Source: Microglena sp. YARC (lineage: Eukaryota > Chlorophyta > Chlorophyceae > Chlamydomonadales > Chlamydomonadaceae). From it: 64,000 nucleotides of DNA. This document shows positions 32,244 to 43,177 of this stretch, in pieces. Position 1 is the stretch's first letter; each line of letters starts with the position of its first letter. The stretch is taken from positions 52,636,362 to 52,700,361 of the forward strand of contig CM039462.1 of NCBI GenBank assembly GCA_022414725.1. The letters are read 5' to 3'. The position numbers and the translations under genes are program-made. The notes under the pieces are model-generated. The model saw only the letters and a list, made by a program, of their open reading frames with translations. It ran no database searches and was not told the DNA's origin.

Positions 32244-35200
32244 ATGAGTGCATTATCGCACCTGAACAAAGCCGCGCGAGGGGACTCCGGGCAGCAGGCC
32301 GGGGGTCTCAGAGATCGGCCTGGGCTGAGATCCTCCAGCCAGGCTGCTCAGCTGCTCGCCCAGCTGGGCCAGGGTACTAATAAAGCGAAGGAGATGGGCA
32401 GGGTGCGTGAAATCCAGGTTGTTGTTTGTCGGAACGAGCATCTGAGACCTGTCCCCTTGCCCTGGAATTTTGGGAGTTTCGATTGCTTGATCGGCTGTAG
32501 CTATCACCGACGCTGGGACGGCGTGGAGACCATAAGGATTCAATGACATGGCTCGAAAGTAGCTTAGAAAGGGCGAGAAAGTGGACTGTTTTGCTTGTAA
32601 ATGGCCAGATCTAACAGAAGCTCTGCGAGAGCGACTACTTGTCTTCCCTCGAGAGGTAGCGGGCGTAGCCCCCGCTCTGTTTCCCCCTGGTGTTTCCCCG
32701 GGGACCGCTGGGTTGGCCTCTAACTAACCTTGAGAGTTTGCTTGCAGGGTCTGGAGCCTCTTCTTGAAGGCTTGGCCAATGTTGATGAAATTCCCAGGCA
32801 GGAGGAGGTACCCCAGCAGGTGTGTGATCTCTCAAAGCAGAATGACGGGTATGTTTTTCTGGTGGTGGAGGGACTGAAGGGGAATTATTCCCGGTCTCAT
32901 GATCCTTAAGAAGTCTGAAGGGAAGCTGTCTTGGTATCTCGCATGTTTCTTTCTAGAGACTGAAGGGAATTATTCCCGGTCTCTAGATATTGTAGGAAGA
33001 CTGAAGGGAAGCATGTCCCGGTCTCATGCATGGATCTGTAGGGGGGCTGAAGGGATACTACTCCCGGTCTCTAGACATGAAAGTTGACTGAAGGGAATCC
33101 GTCCCGGTCTCTTGCAAGGATCTGTAGGGGGGCTGAAGGGAATTACTCCCGGTCTCTAGACATGTTTGAGGACTGAAGGGAAGCAGTCCCGGTCTCATGC
33201 ATGGATCTGTAGGGGGACTGAAGGGAATTATTCCCGGTCTCTAGATGTGTAGGCTGACTGAAGGGAAGCATTATCCCGGTCGCATGCATAGATCTGCATA
33301 GGGACTGAAGAGAATTATGCCCGGTCTCTAGAGGTGTAGGCAGACTGAAGGGAAGCATGATCCTGGTCGCATGCATATATCCGTGGAGGTACTAAAGGGA
33401 ATTTTGCCCGGTCTCTAGCTTAATAGGCAGACTGAAGGGAAGCACATTCCCGGTCTCTTGCTTGGATTTGTGGAGGGACTGAAGGGAATTATGCCCGGTC
33501 TCTAGAGGTGTAGGCAGACTGAAGGGAAGCATGATCCCGGTCGCATGCATAAATTTGTAGAGGGACTGAAGGGAATTTTGCCCGGTCTCTAGAATTGTAA
33601 GGAGACTGAAGGGAAGCAGACCCGGCCTCTTGTAAGGATCTGTAGAGGGACTGAAGGAATTATTCCCGGTCTCTAGCTTTACAGAAAGACTGAAGGGAAG
33701 CACGTTCCCGGTCTCTTGCTTGGATATGTAGAGGGACTGAAGGGAATTATGCCCGGTCTCTAGACTTGTAAAGAGAGTAAAGAGAAGCAGACCCGGTCTC
33801 ATGCATGGATCTGTTGAGGGACTGAAGGGAATTATTCCCGGTCTCGAAGATTGGTCGGAGGACTGAAGGGAAGCATGTTCCGTTGCCCCTTGCGTGGATA
33901 TATTAAGGGCTTGGATCTGTAGTGGGGGGCTGAAGGGAATTTTTCCCGGTCTCTAGATCTGAAGGAAGACTGAAGGGAAGTATTTCCCGGTCTCGTGCAC
34001 GGCTCTGTCAAGTGAATGAAGGGAATTATTCCCGGCATCTAGCTTTGGAAAGACTGAAGGGAAGCCGTCCCGGTCTCTATGTGTATGGACTGACATGTTG
34101 ATCATGGTTGTTGCAGCCAAGGGACTGTCATGCTGGGACTGACAAGCACTGGCTGACACCCATGCTTTTATAGCTTGCAGAGTGGGGTAGGGCAGCAAGT
34201 GGAGCCGGACGCCCCTGCCCAACGCATGGGGGGCACCTTACTGCTGGAGGATGGGTTGGCGAGGCCAAGGGCAGCTACAGCACTAGCACCCGGGCAGGAG
34301 CAGCTTAGGGAGGCCTTCAGGCCCCACTTAAGAGACTCAGCTGAATCTCATAGACACAACCAAGCCCAAGAACTTAGGCCGGTTAATGGGCCTGAAGAGA
34401 AGCTGCAGTTGGTGTGGAGGCATTGGGCCCATGATGGGGCTTGCATCCCCTTCCAGCTGGTACGTGTTTTAAAGCACGTGCAGAATTTTGCAGTGATCAG
34501 AGTAGAATCTGAGAAGGCAGGTACCTACCGCTCCTACCACGCAGCTAGGGTACTTGTTGGAGGCTGGGACGTTTCGCCTCCCGTGGCTACAGAGGTAGAG
34601 GGGAGTGCTGTCAACTTCTCCAACCTCGGAGATGTGGAGATTAGAAGCCCAGGTTGGAGACCGTACCGTGATTTGCTGTTGGAGGCTGTGAACGAGGTCA
34701 ATGATGTTCTAGAGCTAGAGCAAAGAGCTAGAGAGAGGGTGATGGACCAGCCTTTACCTCAGAAGAGAGACAGGGGTGCAAGGCAGTGGGAACCTAAGAG
34801 CCCGGAGAAGCTGATCCTACGGAGCTGGGTAGGGGTAGCTTTGACACTTGATAAGCTTAGGGGGGAGAAGGCCACCCGCCTGGACACGAGGCACCGAGAG
34901 GAACTTTTCCTTGGGGCACAAGGAAGGACATGTGGGGATCAGCACCCAGTCAAAGACCGTGAGAAGGAGGCTGCGTTATGGAAGGACTATCAGCTTAACT
35001 TGGATGCTATGGTTTCTCAGCTGTTGACCCAGTATGAGTGGGCTAAGCATGCCTCGTACACTCAAGGGCATGGGGAACTAGGACACAGCCAGCTGCAAGG
35101 CTTGATTTTTGCTGCCAAGGAAGAGGTTCTAGCTGGGTTGGAGCTAGTAAGGGATGATATGGTGGAGAGCTTCATGCTTAGGTGCCTGGCAGCGTTTGGT

Positions 35201-35689
35201 GGCAAGCTGGTGAGGGTCTTGAAAGGTCATGTGGACAGTGGACTGCAGTTAGACTGCATTGAAGTGGAGGATATGGTGAAGGACGAGTTGCCCGAAGCTC
35301 GAGGACTCCGTGAAGGGGTGATTGCATTCGAGAAAATCATGAAGACACTGCATAACCTCTGGAGGGAGAGGGATCTGAAGAGACCAACACTGCTGCCGTA
35401 CTCGGGGTACTACCAGCAGGGTCAACTAGCCCAGCAGAGTTACCCAGCCCAACAGGGTTACCCAGGTCGGCAGGGTTACCTAGCTCAGCAAGGTAACCCT
35501 GCCCGGCAGGCAAATGGGCCTTTCCAGGTTCCCAACCCAAGGAGACCCTTCCAAGCCAACCCCAGACCATCGAACGGGGCAAGGGTTATGTGCAGGGATT
35601 TCCTTCAGGGAGCTTGCAACTTTGGAGAACGTTGTAAGTTCGCCCATGACCCACCTAGGATTCAGGGGGCCCCAAATGCTCCTAATTAA
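32244..35689 (+). CDS. gag of the Kangaroo-like element, three exons, CCCH finger
   Basis: Proposed exons: 32244-32402, 32748-32848, 34183-35689, phases matching, 588 residues. The start is the ATG immediately after repeat A1. Exon 1 reads MSALSHLNKAARGDSG and ends AGG|GTGCGT. Exon 2 begins GLEPLLEGLANVDEI after TTGCAG. Exon 3 uses the AG at 34181-34182. Near the C-terminus are five or so QGYP/QQGYL-type repeats and then CRDFLQGACNFGERCKFAH, a CCCH zinc finger (C-x7-C-x5-C-x3-H) instead of the CCHC knuckle of LTR elements. Gag packages element RNA. The perfect GTAAGT at 35634-35639 overlaps the third Cys codon of the finger and may splice to RT at 36066. Exons 1 and 2 are predictions; exon 3 is well supported by its 500-codon open frame. 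Confidence 0.7.
32849..34182 (+). repeat. Hairpin minisatellite filling gag intron 2
   Basis: About 20 paired units from 32870 to 34075. One half carries GAAGGGAATTATTCCCGGTC and the other GAAGGGAAGCATGTCCCGGTC, each a GGGAA/TTCCC inverted repeat separated by 2-5 bases. The array lies between a GTATGT donor (32849) and the acceptor at 34182, so it appears limited to the intron. Confidence 0.85.
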
Positions 35690-36065
35690 AGAGCAGATAA
35701 AGGAGCATTAGGGCACTAAGGAGTTGTGTAGTGCACTTAGCATAGTCTGGTCTTGCGGATGGGTGGACAGCTTTAACAATAGGGGTGGTGGAACGGCAAG
35801 TTTTGAATAAAGGCTATATGACACCAAGTGGGTGATTAGGCCCTTGTCTGATTGGGACCTTTGTGGGGATTCCTTGCTTGTTTCACTTGTGATTCTTGCC
35901 TAGGATTTGGTTTAGGTTGAGCTTAACCTTTGCAACGCCTCGAGCATGGAGATACAAGCTAGGACGTTTGTGTAAAGAAGAACATCCTTTCACGTCTGCC
36001 GTCTTGTTGCCCCGCCCTGGCGTTTATGTTTGTTTCACACCTTGTGGCCTTATGCTTGTTCTCAG
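35690..36065 (+). other. gag-RT spacer, probable alternative intron
   Basis: Between the gag stop (35687-35689) and the RT exon. It ends TTGTTCTCAG at 36065, a good acceptor. With the donor at 35634 this makes a 432-nt intron whose removal joins gag and RT in frame. Confidence 0.55.
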
Positions 36066-38507
36066 GGATCCCAGGGGAGGAACAAGAGGGAGACGAGAGG
36101 ACGCTGATAATTAGCATGCACGAGGGGGAGGTAGAAGGACCAGGTGATGTTTTTTTTTTTTTTGATGTGTGTGTAGAATTAGAAGATGACCCCCTAATGG
36201 ACCGAGTTGTGCAGCTTCCGGAGAGGCTGGGATCTAACACCTCCTTTCTTAGGTTACAAGAAAGGAGGACGGCCCCGAAGGCATCTCACCTACAGATGAG
36301 AGGGGCTGTTGATGACCTTGTAAGGTTAGCAAGGGACCCCGAGTGGCAGCCCCTAATAGAAGATGGATGGAAAGAGAGTCTAGAATCTGAGCTTCCAGAT
36401 CCAGATGCGTTCAAAGCAGGAACCATTAGGGCCCACGGAGAGGTGTGGAAGGAGTACTTCCAGGTGTCAGGGGGTGAGACTTATAAATCCAAAGAGGTGA
36501 TGAGGTGGATTAGCAATGGGGTGAACTGGAAAATGGTACCCATAGACCACCCTCAGCAACAGTTTGCCCCAGCCAGGAAAAAGAAGTTGAAGATAGTAAG
36601 GGCAATGTTACAGAGAGTGATCCCAAAGGGGGAGAAGGTGGACCAGTACCTAGGAGGGGACAGGCCGAGGAAAGTGGTTTTCCCTAACCACGAGAGTGTG
36701 GGCAGGCATGAGGATTTCACACGGGGCGAGGTAGTTGCCATGAAAAGGAAAGGGGTAGTGAGGGTATGGGACGGTGTGGAGGCTCCTGTGGTAGTGAACG
36801 GGTTGAGGGTGGTGGAGGATAAGCTGCCTAAGCTTAGGTTGTGCATCAACCCCAGCTACCCCAACTTGTTCTGGCAGTACAGGAAGCTCCAGTATGAGAT
36901 ACTAGGAGACTTGGTGCACTTGGCAAGGGAGGGGGACAGGGCTTTCACGACAGATGACAAGTCTGGGTACTGGCATGTACCGTTGCACACGGACATGCGG
37001 CAATACCTGGCCTTCAGCCTAGATGGGGAAGTCCTGTGTTTCACCCACCTGCCCTTTGGCCCTGGACCGGCGTGTTTCATCTACTTCCAGATCAAGGAGG
37101 TGGTGTTTAGTCCCCTAAGGAGAATGGGTGTGAGAATGCTGTACTTGATTGACGATGAGTTGACCTTGCAGGAGGGTGAGGCCAGGACTCAAAAGCAAGC
37201 CATAGCCATGGCTAGACTGCTGGCTAGCCTAGGATTTATTCTGAGCCTGTCCAAGTGCCAGCTGAAGGCTACACAGGTGGCAAGGTTTTTGGGGATGATG
37301 GTGGATCTGCGGGAAAAAGCGTTCTCGATCCCAGAGGACAAAAAGTCTGCTTTGGCGGGTTTCATGATGGATGTCATAGGCCTAGCTGAAGAGTCGGATA
37401 GGGTGCTGGCCAGCATGGCTGGGAAGATCATGGCTCTGGCACCAGCCATGGAGTTGGCCCCGTTGCTAGCTAGAGACATCCACAAGGCTAGGATGGGGGC
37501 CTTGAGGTGGGATCAGGTTACCCTTCACCTGAGGCCTTGAAGGCTGATGCTGAGTTGATGCTAAACATGATGGAGGCTAGCTTAGGGAAGAAGTGGTTTA
37601 GGAGACCACTAGCGTTTAGGCTGGTGGGGATGCTTCTGAGTCATGCCTGGCAGCGTTCACACCTGATGGTGAATTTTCAGAAGCTATCGTGCAGCCTTTC
37701 ACCACTGCCCAGATGGCAGCAGTGGCTAACAACGAATGGTCAAGCTCTAGCAGAGAGCTGAGTGCGTTGGAGGTGGCCATTGAGGTTATTCATGAGCAGA
37801 GGCCAGGATTCATGGCTGGCAAGAGGTTGTGCTATGGCACAGACAGCATGGTGGCGATGCAAACAGCTATGGGGATGAAAGGGAATGGGAGCTTGTTTCC
37901 CATAGTGAAAAGGATTAGGCTACGGTGCTTTCAGTTGGACGTGGAGCTTGATGTGGAATGGAGGCCGAGAGAGCACCCTGAGCAACAACTGGCAGACGAC
38001 CATTCCAAGTTGGTGGACAACTCTGACTGGAGTTTGCAGGAGGATGTGTATAGGGACGTTGTGAACCGGGAGGTGTTAGGAGGTAGGAAGCCAACACTGG
38101 ATGTGTTTGCACATGGAGCAAACACACGGGTAGTAGGAGCGTACTATTCCAAAGTATGGGGTATTGGTTGCAAGGGGATTGATGCCTTTGACCAGTCTTG
38201 GGTCCGGCCAGAGGCTGAATACCCTGGGGTGGCACAACTGGCTTACATCAATGGACCCTTCAACATGATGGGTGAGATCTTGGAAGAGGTCAGAAAGCAG
38301 AGAGTTGACTGCATAGTGATAGTACCTGTGTGGCCTAAGCCCTGGAGGGCCATCCTTGCTGAGCTGCCCATTAGGGACAGATGGGACTCGCCCATGAGGA
38401 GTGACTTGTGGCAGCCAGGGGCTCTCATCCCTTTGGGGGAGAGGAAGTGCAAGGGAGTTGCATACAAGGTCCAGGCCCTGTATGTCCTTTGGAAGAAATT
38501 GGGATGA
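36066..38507 (+). pseudogene. DIRS-type reverse transcriptase, RNase H and methylase-like domain, two frameshifts
   Basis: The first frame (open from an ATG at 36026) holds the RT: FTTDDKSGYWHVPLH, FTHLPFGPGPACF, the catalytic LYLIDDELT, and LGFILSLSKCQL. It stops at a TGA at 37538-37540. Sense continues in a second frame (EALKADAELMLNMME) to about 37620. A third frame, to 38507, carries RNase H (GGDASESCLAAF, SSRELSALEVAIEV, CYGTDSMVA, LADDHSK) and then a C-terminal region TLDVFAHGANTRVVG...YINGPFNMM...VWPKPWRAIL, like the methylase-like domain of DIRS-order elements. RT-RNase H makes the cDNA. Two indels within 100 bp break the copy. Confidence 0.85.
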
Positions 38508-38575
38508 CCATCCAAGGCTTTGGGCCAAAATGAGTTGGGTGTATGATCTTGGGATATGCCAGGACCAATTATGTT

Positions 38576-38740
38576 GGGGGTTAGAGGAAAGGTGTTGCGG
38601 AGTCGAAAGTTTTGCAAACAAGAAGGCTAGGCAGGGGGGCCTAGCCTAGAGACTCAGTACCACCTTTCAAAGCCACGTCACCACAACCCATTCTGACTCA
38701 GGAGAGTCGTGTTGGTGTACTGCTTAGAGCATTCTCTTCC
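38576..38740 (+). repeat. Split direct repeat B1
   Basis: From GGGGGTTAGAGG to CATTCTCTTCC, repeated at 40847-41012 with few differences. B1 joins A2 directly; the two together form the reconstructed circle junction. Confidence 0.85.
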
Positions 38741-38907
38741 TTTCTATTACAAGAATGGGGGGCTTGTCCGGCAGTACACTCAACATGATTTTTGAATACG
38801 AGGTCGGGGAGAGACCTGAAAGAGAAAGCCTATCAACCTAGTCGAGCGGTTAAGCAAGGCTCGAGTTTTGAGGAGCTACCTTAACGAGCTATTCAAGCTT
38901 TAAAAGT
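38741..38907 (+). repeat. Split direct repeat A2
   Basis: Second copy of A1, ending CTTTAAAAGT and followed by CCCACC. Confidence 0.85.
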
Positions 38908-39269
38908 CCCACCCACCCACCCCTTGAATACAGCTAAGAAGGGGAAGACAAAAGGGTTATGGTTTACAAAATTAAACATAAACTCTGATAAACTCCTGGG
39001 AGCTCTGAAACGAGAACTAGAGGGTATGACCTGAGAAGCATGTCTAGAGTACTTGATCAGGTCATGTCTATGTTTAGGGAAGTCTATGATCAAGGCAATA
39101 TAGGATTTGAGAAGTCTGTCTACAGTAACATGATGGAAATACATAATGTTACTGGGCAGGAATGTTAGCACAAATTGAGGGTGTTGATGGATTAATGATA
39201 GCCAGTCAAGCAAAAGTGGCTAGGAGGACGAAGAGTAAGATTGGGCTGCCTAATGCAGTGCCAAGTAGT

Positions 39270-40514
39270 TTACTCCCGACCAAGGCGAGCTAGATGGCGT
39301 TCGGGGTGCAAGTAGAGCTGGACGACAGCAGGGGTCTGGATCCGGCCAGCGGCAGCAGCTGCTGCAAGCTGAGCAGACTGAGAGGGGCCAGCTGCCTGAG
39401 CAGCAGCTTGCAAGGCTCCACGGCGAAAGCTGTGAGCAGTCTCGTGGTTGAACAGCTGGATGGCTTTCAGGTGTTTCTGGACCATCTTGGTGAAAAGGCA
39501 TCCAGAGTAGGGAGCCTCCCTGAACCCCTTCTGGGTGTAGGTAGAGGGACGGAGGATGTAGTGCCGAATGGGAAAGCCAGACAAATAGCACATCTGTTGG
39601 AAGGCCCACAAGTGGCTCAGTAGGCAAACAGCAGGCTGAGGGTGTAGCTTGATGTAGACTGGGGCTTGGTAGACCCTACCCTTCTTCTTGGTCTTGGTGC
39701 CATGAGTAGGAAGGGACAGCAGCACTTCAGGCATGGGGACACTGGGGTCATACCCATTAGGGTACAGTTGAACCCGGTTGGGGGTGTGCAGATCAGGGAG
39801 GCACAACTTGCCACCTTCAGTGCCGCGATAGGCTGTCTCCCAAGCATGAAGGATGGAAACAGCATCCCTCAGAAAAGAGATGCGCTTGACTGGGTCAGAG
39901 GCCCGGCGGGCTTCCACATCAAGGTAGGCTACTAGGGCGTGCACTTTGGAAATAACCATAGGGACAGCTGACACTTCCTAGTAGCCTGCCTCAAATAAGA
40001 GTTTTTGGTAGCCCTTCTTGTAGTTCCTGACAGGGCCACTGCAGCAAGGGTTGCCTGTGTTGGACCGGGGGTCGTACTCGCCACCACGCCCAAGCTGCTC
40101 GAACAAGGTGGATAGATGGCTAAATGCTGAGTCCACACCTTGAGGGGAAGGGTCGAGAGTAGAACAGCCAGGCAATATGCTGCCTCCATGGCGCTCCAAC
40201 CAGAAACAGTCCATGAAGCACAGCAAGTCTTCTGGTCTAGCATATAGCATGCTGTGAGGGTAGGAGTTTGGCAATTGGCTCAACCATGTGGTGAATTCCT
40301 CACCCACAACATACCGGCGGTGCAAGGTACTATTTGCTACGCTGTGATCAATGACTGAGGCAGCTGTGCCCAAGCTGGTTTGGTACATGGCCTGGGCTGA
40401 GGCAGGAGACATCCTAGGGAGAGGCGTTTGGGATCCCGGGCCTAATAGCCGTTGTTCGACAACGTGGCTGAAGAAACCAGCGAAAGGAACCTGAATTTGG
40501 TACACATAAAACAA
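39270..40514 (-). pseudogene. Tyrosine recombinase of the Kangaroo-like element, one in-frame TAG
   Basis: Antisense to gag and RT. The first part (40514-39978) gives a helical N-terminal domain, MYQTSLGTAASVIDHSV and LARPED-type residues. The second part in the same frame (to the stop at 39270) gives the catalytic domain: RISFLRDAVSILHAW around the first Arg, HETAHSFRRGALQAA with the H-x-x-R box, and TPAVVQLYLHPERH with the nucleophile Tyr. One TAG at 39978-39980 separates them; otherwise about 415 codons are open. The start is unsure: 40514 is a TTG, and an acceptor-like AATTCAG lies just downstream of it. It would integrate the circular cDNA. It is called a pseudogene because of the TAG; readthrough or a sequencing error are alternatives. 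Confidence 0.8.
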
Positions 40515-40846
40515 GGATTTATTGTAAACTAGCTTGTAAATCCGATTGGAATTAAGGGATCTTGTTCAAATAGCGCTTAACCGGCGACCGATCGGTCGAA
40601 GATCTACGGCTAGCCTTTGGAACTGATACGGATGGGGCACGCAAGGCGAGTTTATAATGTAAGCTACCATACGCTTAATACGCTGTGTTTTTGAGACGAT
40701 TTTTTTGAAGACATTGGTTAAAAGCAGTACACCAGGACCGTCAAATCCTAACAAACCGGTGACAAGGCTTACCTCGTTCTCCTTGACTTTTGCGTTAGAG
40801 GCTTCGATAGGTGCGGTTACAGCCTACGAGCAAAAGCAAAGGAAAG

Positions 40847-41012
40847 GGGGGTTAGAGGAAAGGTGTTGCGGAGTCGAAAGTTTTGCAAACAAGAAGGCTA
40901 GGCAGGAGGGCCTAGCCTAGAGACTCAGTACCACCTTTCAAAGCCACGTCACCACAACCCATTCTGACTCAGGAGAGTCGGTGTTGGTGTACTGCTCAGA
41001 GCATTCTCTTCC
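40847..41012 (+). repeat. Split direct repeat B2, right end of the element
   Basis: 166 bp ending CATTCTCTTCC, followed by CACTAGTT of the interrupted monomer. Confidence 0.85.
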
Positions 41013-41074
41013 CACTAGTTTTTGACTTGTGTGACTCGGTGTAACTCTTGAGTCTCTCCTACATTGAGGGCGGT
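41013..41074 (+). repeat. Large tandem monomer, copy 1 (right part)
   Basis: Contains GTGACTCGGTGTAACTCTTG and CTCCTACATTGAGGGCGGT, the same end as the second monomer at 42385-42430, which shows the Kangaroo-like element split copy 1 near its end. Confidence 0.75.
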
Positions 41075-42435
41075 CACTATATTGACCGCCCACTGAGCTG
41101 TTGGTTTTTGGAATTATAAGCCTATGTATGGACGGTCAGTTATGTACCTATGTTGTAGCCTTGTTGCTTACGAAGTAACAAACAAACAAAAAAGGGACAT
41201 TTTGCAGGGTTGCTATTTTCAAGCAGTATTGAACGCGCCTATACTGTCATGCAAAGCATACATGAAGGTTGACTTCAGTTGTATGAATTTAATGCAAAAA
41301 AAATGAGACCAATCAGAGGTCGGGTTGATTTTAGGGATTTTTGACAAGGTGTTGCACGTGTGGGCTGGGCAGTATGAGCCGTTCAGGTCTGGGCTGCACC
41401 CGACGCGGGGGGGTGGTCGGGTGTGTCGGGGTCAGAGTGGGTGGATGCCTGTAGCGTGGGTCGGCATGCATTGGGCTGGCCGGGTGGTTATGCGTTGCGT
41501 GGGTATGACACGAATGTAGCGCAGTTTGAGAGCGCATGTGGCATGTGCTTTGGGAGAATAGGTGAGCATAGGGTCTCAATAGCCGCTCTGCACATGATTT
41601 GGAATGGCTGGGCCTAGAGTTGCGCCTGGCCATGGAGAATGGAGATAAGTGGCTACCATTGTGCAACGCCGCTGCCCCCTAGGTCGAAGCACGAATCTGA
41701 AAGCTGCGTTGGTCGAAGCTCAGCAGCTTCTCAGGGTAGTGTCACCTTCTTGGGTAGCGAGTTAGTTCTTACTTGTGTAGCTTCGCAGCTCCGCAGAACG
41801 CACGATTGGTACCTAGATAGCTATAAATAGCAAGTCACTTTGGCTGAGACGGGGGTCGGAAGTGCACCAGTTATCAATTCCACAGTTCGAAGGTCAGCAT
41901 ATGCTCAATTTACACGTTCGCAAGTACCACATCCAGCAGGTTGCAGGCGATGGGCCCCTAGGTCAGAGCACGTAGCTCAAAGCTGCGCTGGTCCAAGCTC
42001 CACAGTTTCGCAGGGTGGTGTTACCCACTTGGGCTGATAGTAATTAATTTTGAAGCTTCGCAGGTCTGCAGAACGAATGATCAGTATATAGGCATGCTAT
42101 TAATAGCAAGATTGGCAGATTCAGAGGTTGAAAGAGCACCAGTTCAATTCAATTGCGTTGATAGAAGTTAGCATTTGCGCAATTTGCACGTTGCGCGCAA
42201 GTAGCAGGTCCAGCCGCGATGTGAGTTTGCAGGCGATGGCTCAGGGTCGGACGGAAACGCGAATGTTGCATGTACTGTTGGCTTGCGGCGGACGCGAACC
42301 CTTTAGGTTCTTCATGGCTCTTCACCCGGTTACTCGTTTTTGTTACACTAGTTGGTCGGCCCCCTTTTGACAATTTTTGAGTTTGAGTGACTCGGTGTAA
42401 CTCTTGAGTCTCTCCTACATTGAGGGCGGTAACGA
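41075..42435 (+). repeat. Large tandem monomer, copy 2 (uninterrupted)
   Basis: About 1.36 kb, head-to-tail with copy 1 after removing the inserted element. It keeps a TATAAATAG motif at 41822. It preserves the empty target, GTTACACTAGTT near 42350. Confidence 0.75.
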
Positions 42436-42730
42436 TTTCGACCACCTCCGCACCCACATTTTTTGCTCAGAGTTGGAGTGCGCATGACTAGAGTTATCAG
42501 CATCGCAGCGGTCAAAATCCTTCGCAAAAGTAGTTCAATCTTTGTAGCTCTATTCGGCTACGAGTAGCTACTTTCTCCACAACTTCCGAAACTCCCTGCC
42601 GGTGACTGCTAAAGCGATTTTCCGTGTCGCTTGCGACACGCTCTTAGAACTTGTCATTTGTCGTTTCCTTCCTGCCCTGTAGTGCAGACTCAATCTAGGG
42701 ACCTGGAGCATGTCAAAAAAAACAGCTGAC
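42436..42730. other. Spacer with a short palindrome
   Basis: GTGTCGCTTGCGACAC near 42627 is an inverted repeat; a related GTCGCTTGCGACAC occurs near 50339. No gene. Confidence 0.35.
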
Positions 42731-42888
42731 TAACAAGCTCTCATCGTAGACACACAGAAACCATGTTCCACATCCATCTGAAACAGCCCAAGAAAGAAGG
42801 CATCCGCCTCAACTGCATTCACACACCTGCGACAATAAGTGACATTTACATAACGGCTCTCTCACAGTTCTCTAAGCTCTACAAGTAA
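42731..42888 (+). pseudogene. Copia RNase H C-terminal relic
   Basis: NKLSS, then after one shift ETMFHIHLKQPKKEGIRLN and TPATISDIYITALS, to a TAA. It matches the end of the RNase H at 21.2-21.4 kb (NKLSS...METRFYFLKEQSKKEGIKM...TAANMSDMLTKAL) but is much diverged, so it belongs to another Copia family. Confidence 0.65.
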
Positions 42889-42975
42889 AAGCATACCATT
42901 GGATGCCAAGCCTAGATATAAAACATAACATGACAATCTACGTTAAATATTTATTTCAAACCATTAAGTTGTTGG

Positions 42976-43169
42976 CAGGGTAATTCAAAGCGCGCGCTTT
43001 TGCGCTTTTGAGCGTGACTTTTAGACCCCCTCAGCACTTTAAGCGCAGTTTTTTGCAACCACCTGTGGGCGCAGCAAGCAATTTTTGCGCTTTTTGACTT
43101 AAAAGCGCAGTTTGTTTTGTTTTCAAGTGCGCTAAAGCGCTGGCCAATTTGGCCATTTGAAGTACCCTG
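42976..43169 (+). mobile_element. hAT-like MITE, copy 2
   Basis: 194 bp, CAGGGTA...TACCCTG, with GTTGTTGG duplicated at 42968-42975 and 43170-43177. Confidence 0.9.
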
Positions 43170-43177
43170 GTTGTTGG

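Larger units (their letters stand above)
32077..41012 (+). mobile_element. PAT/Kangaroo-like DIRS-order retrotransposon
   Basis: The 8.9-kb element shows split direct repeats in the order A1 (32077-32243), gag, RT-RNase H, B1 (38576-38740), A2 (38741-38907), antisense tyrosine recombinase, B2 (40847-41012). A copies are 167 bp each and almost identical, and B copies about 165 bp. Split repeats and a tyrosine recombinase in place of a DDE integrase define the DIRS order. A recombinase gene pointing the other way is what is reported for Kangaroo of Volvox carteri. The cDNA is thought to be circularised and then recombined into the target. Confidence 0.85.

Noticed and set aside
27377..39980. 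Reassigned TAG codon, suggested by in-frame TAG in the two recombinase genes
   Set aside because: The Crypton TAG lies after a frameshift, Copia ends in TAG at its expected end, and other frames end in TAA or TGA as usual. Two cases in decaying elements do not support a changed code.
30779..42435. The two 1.3-kb repeats as LTRs of one large element
   Set aside because: No TG/CA ends, no primer site or polypurine tract next to them, and the sequence after the Kangaroo-like element shows the copies are head-to-tail.
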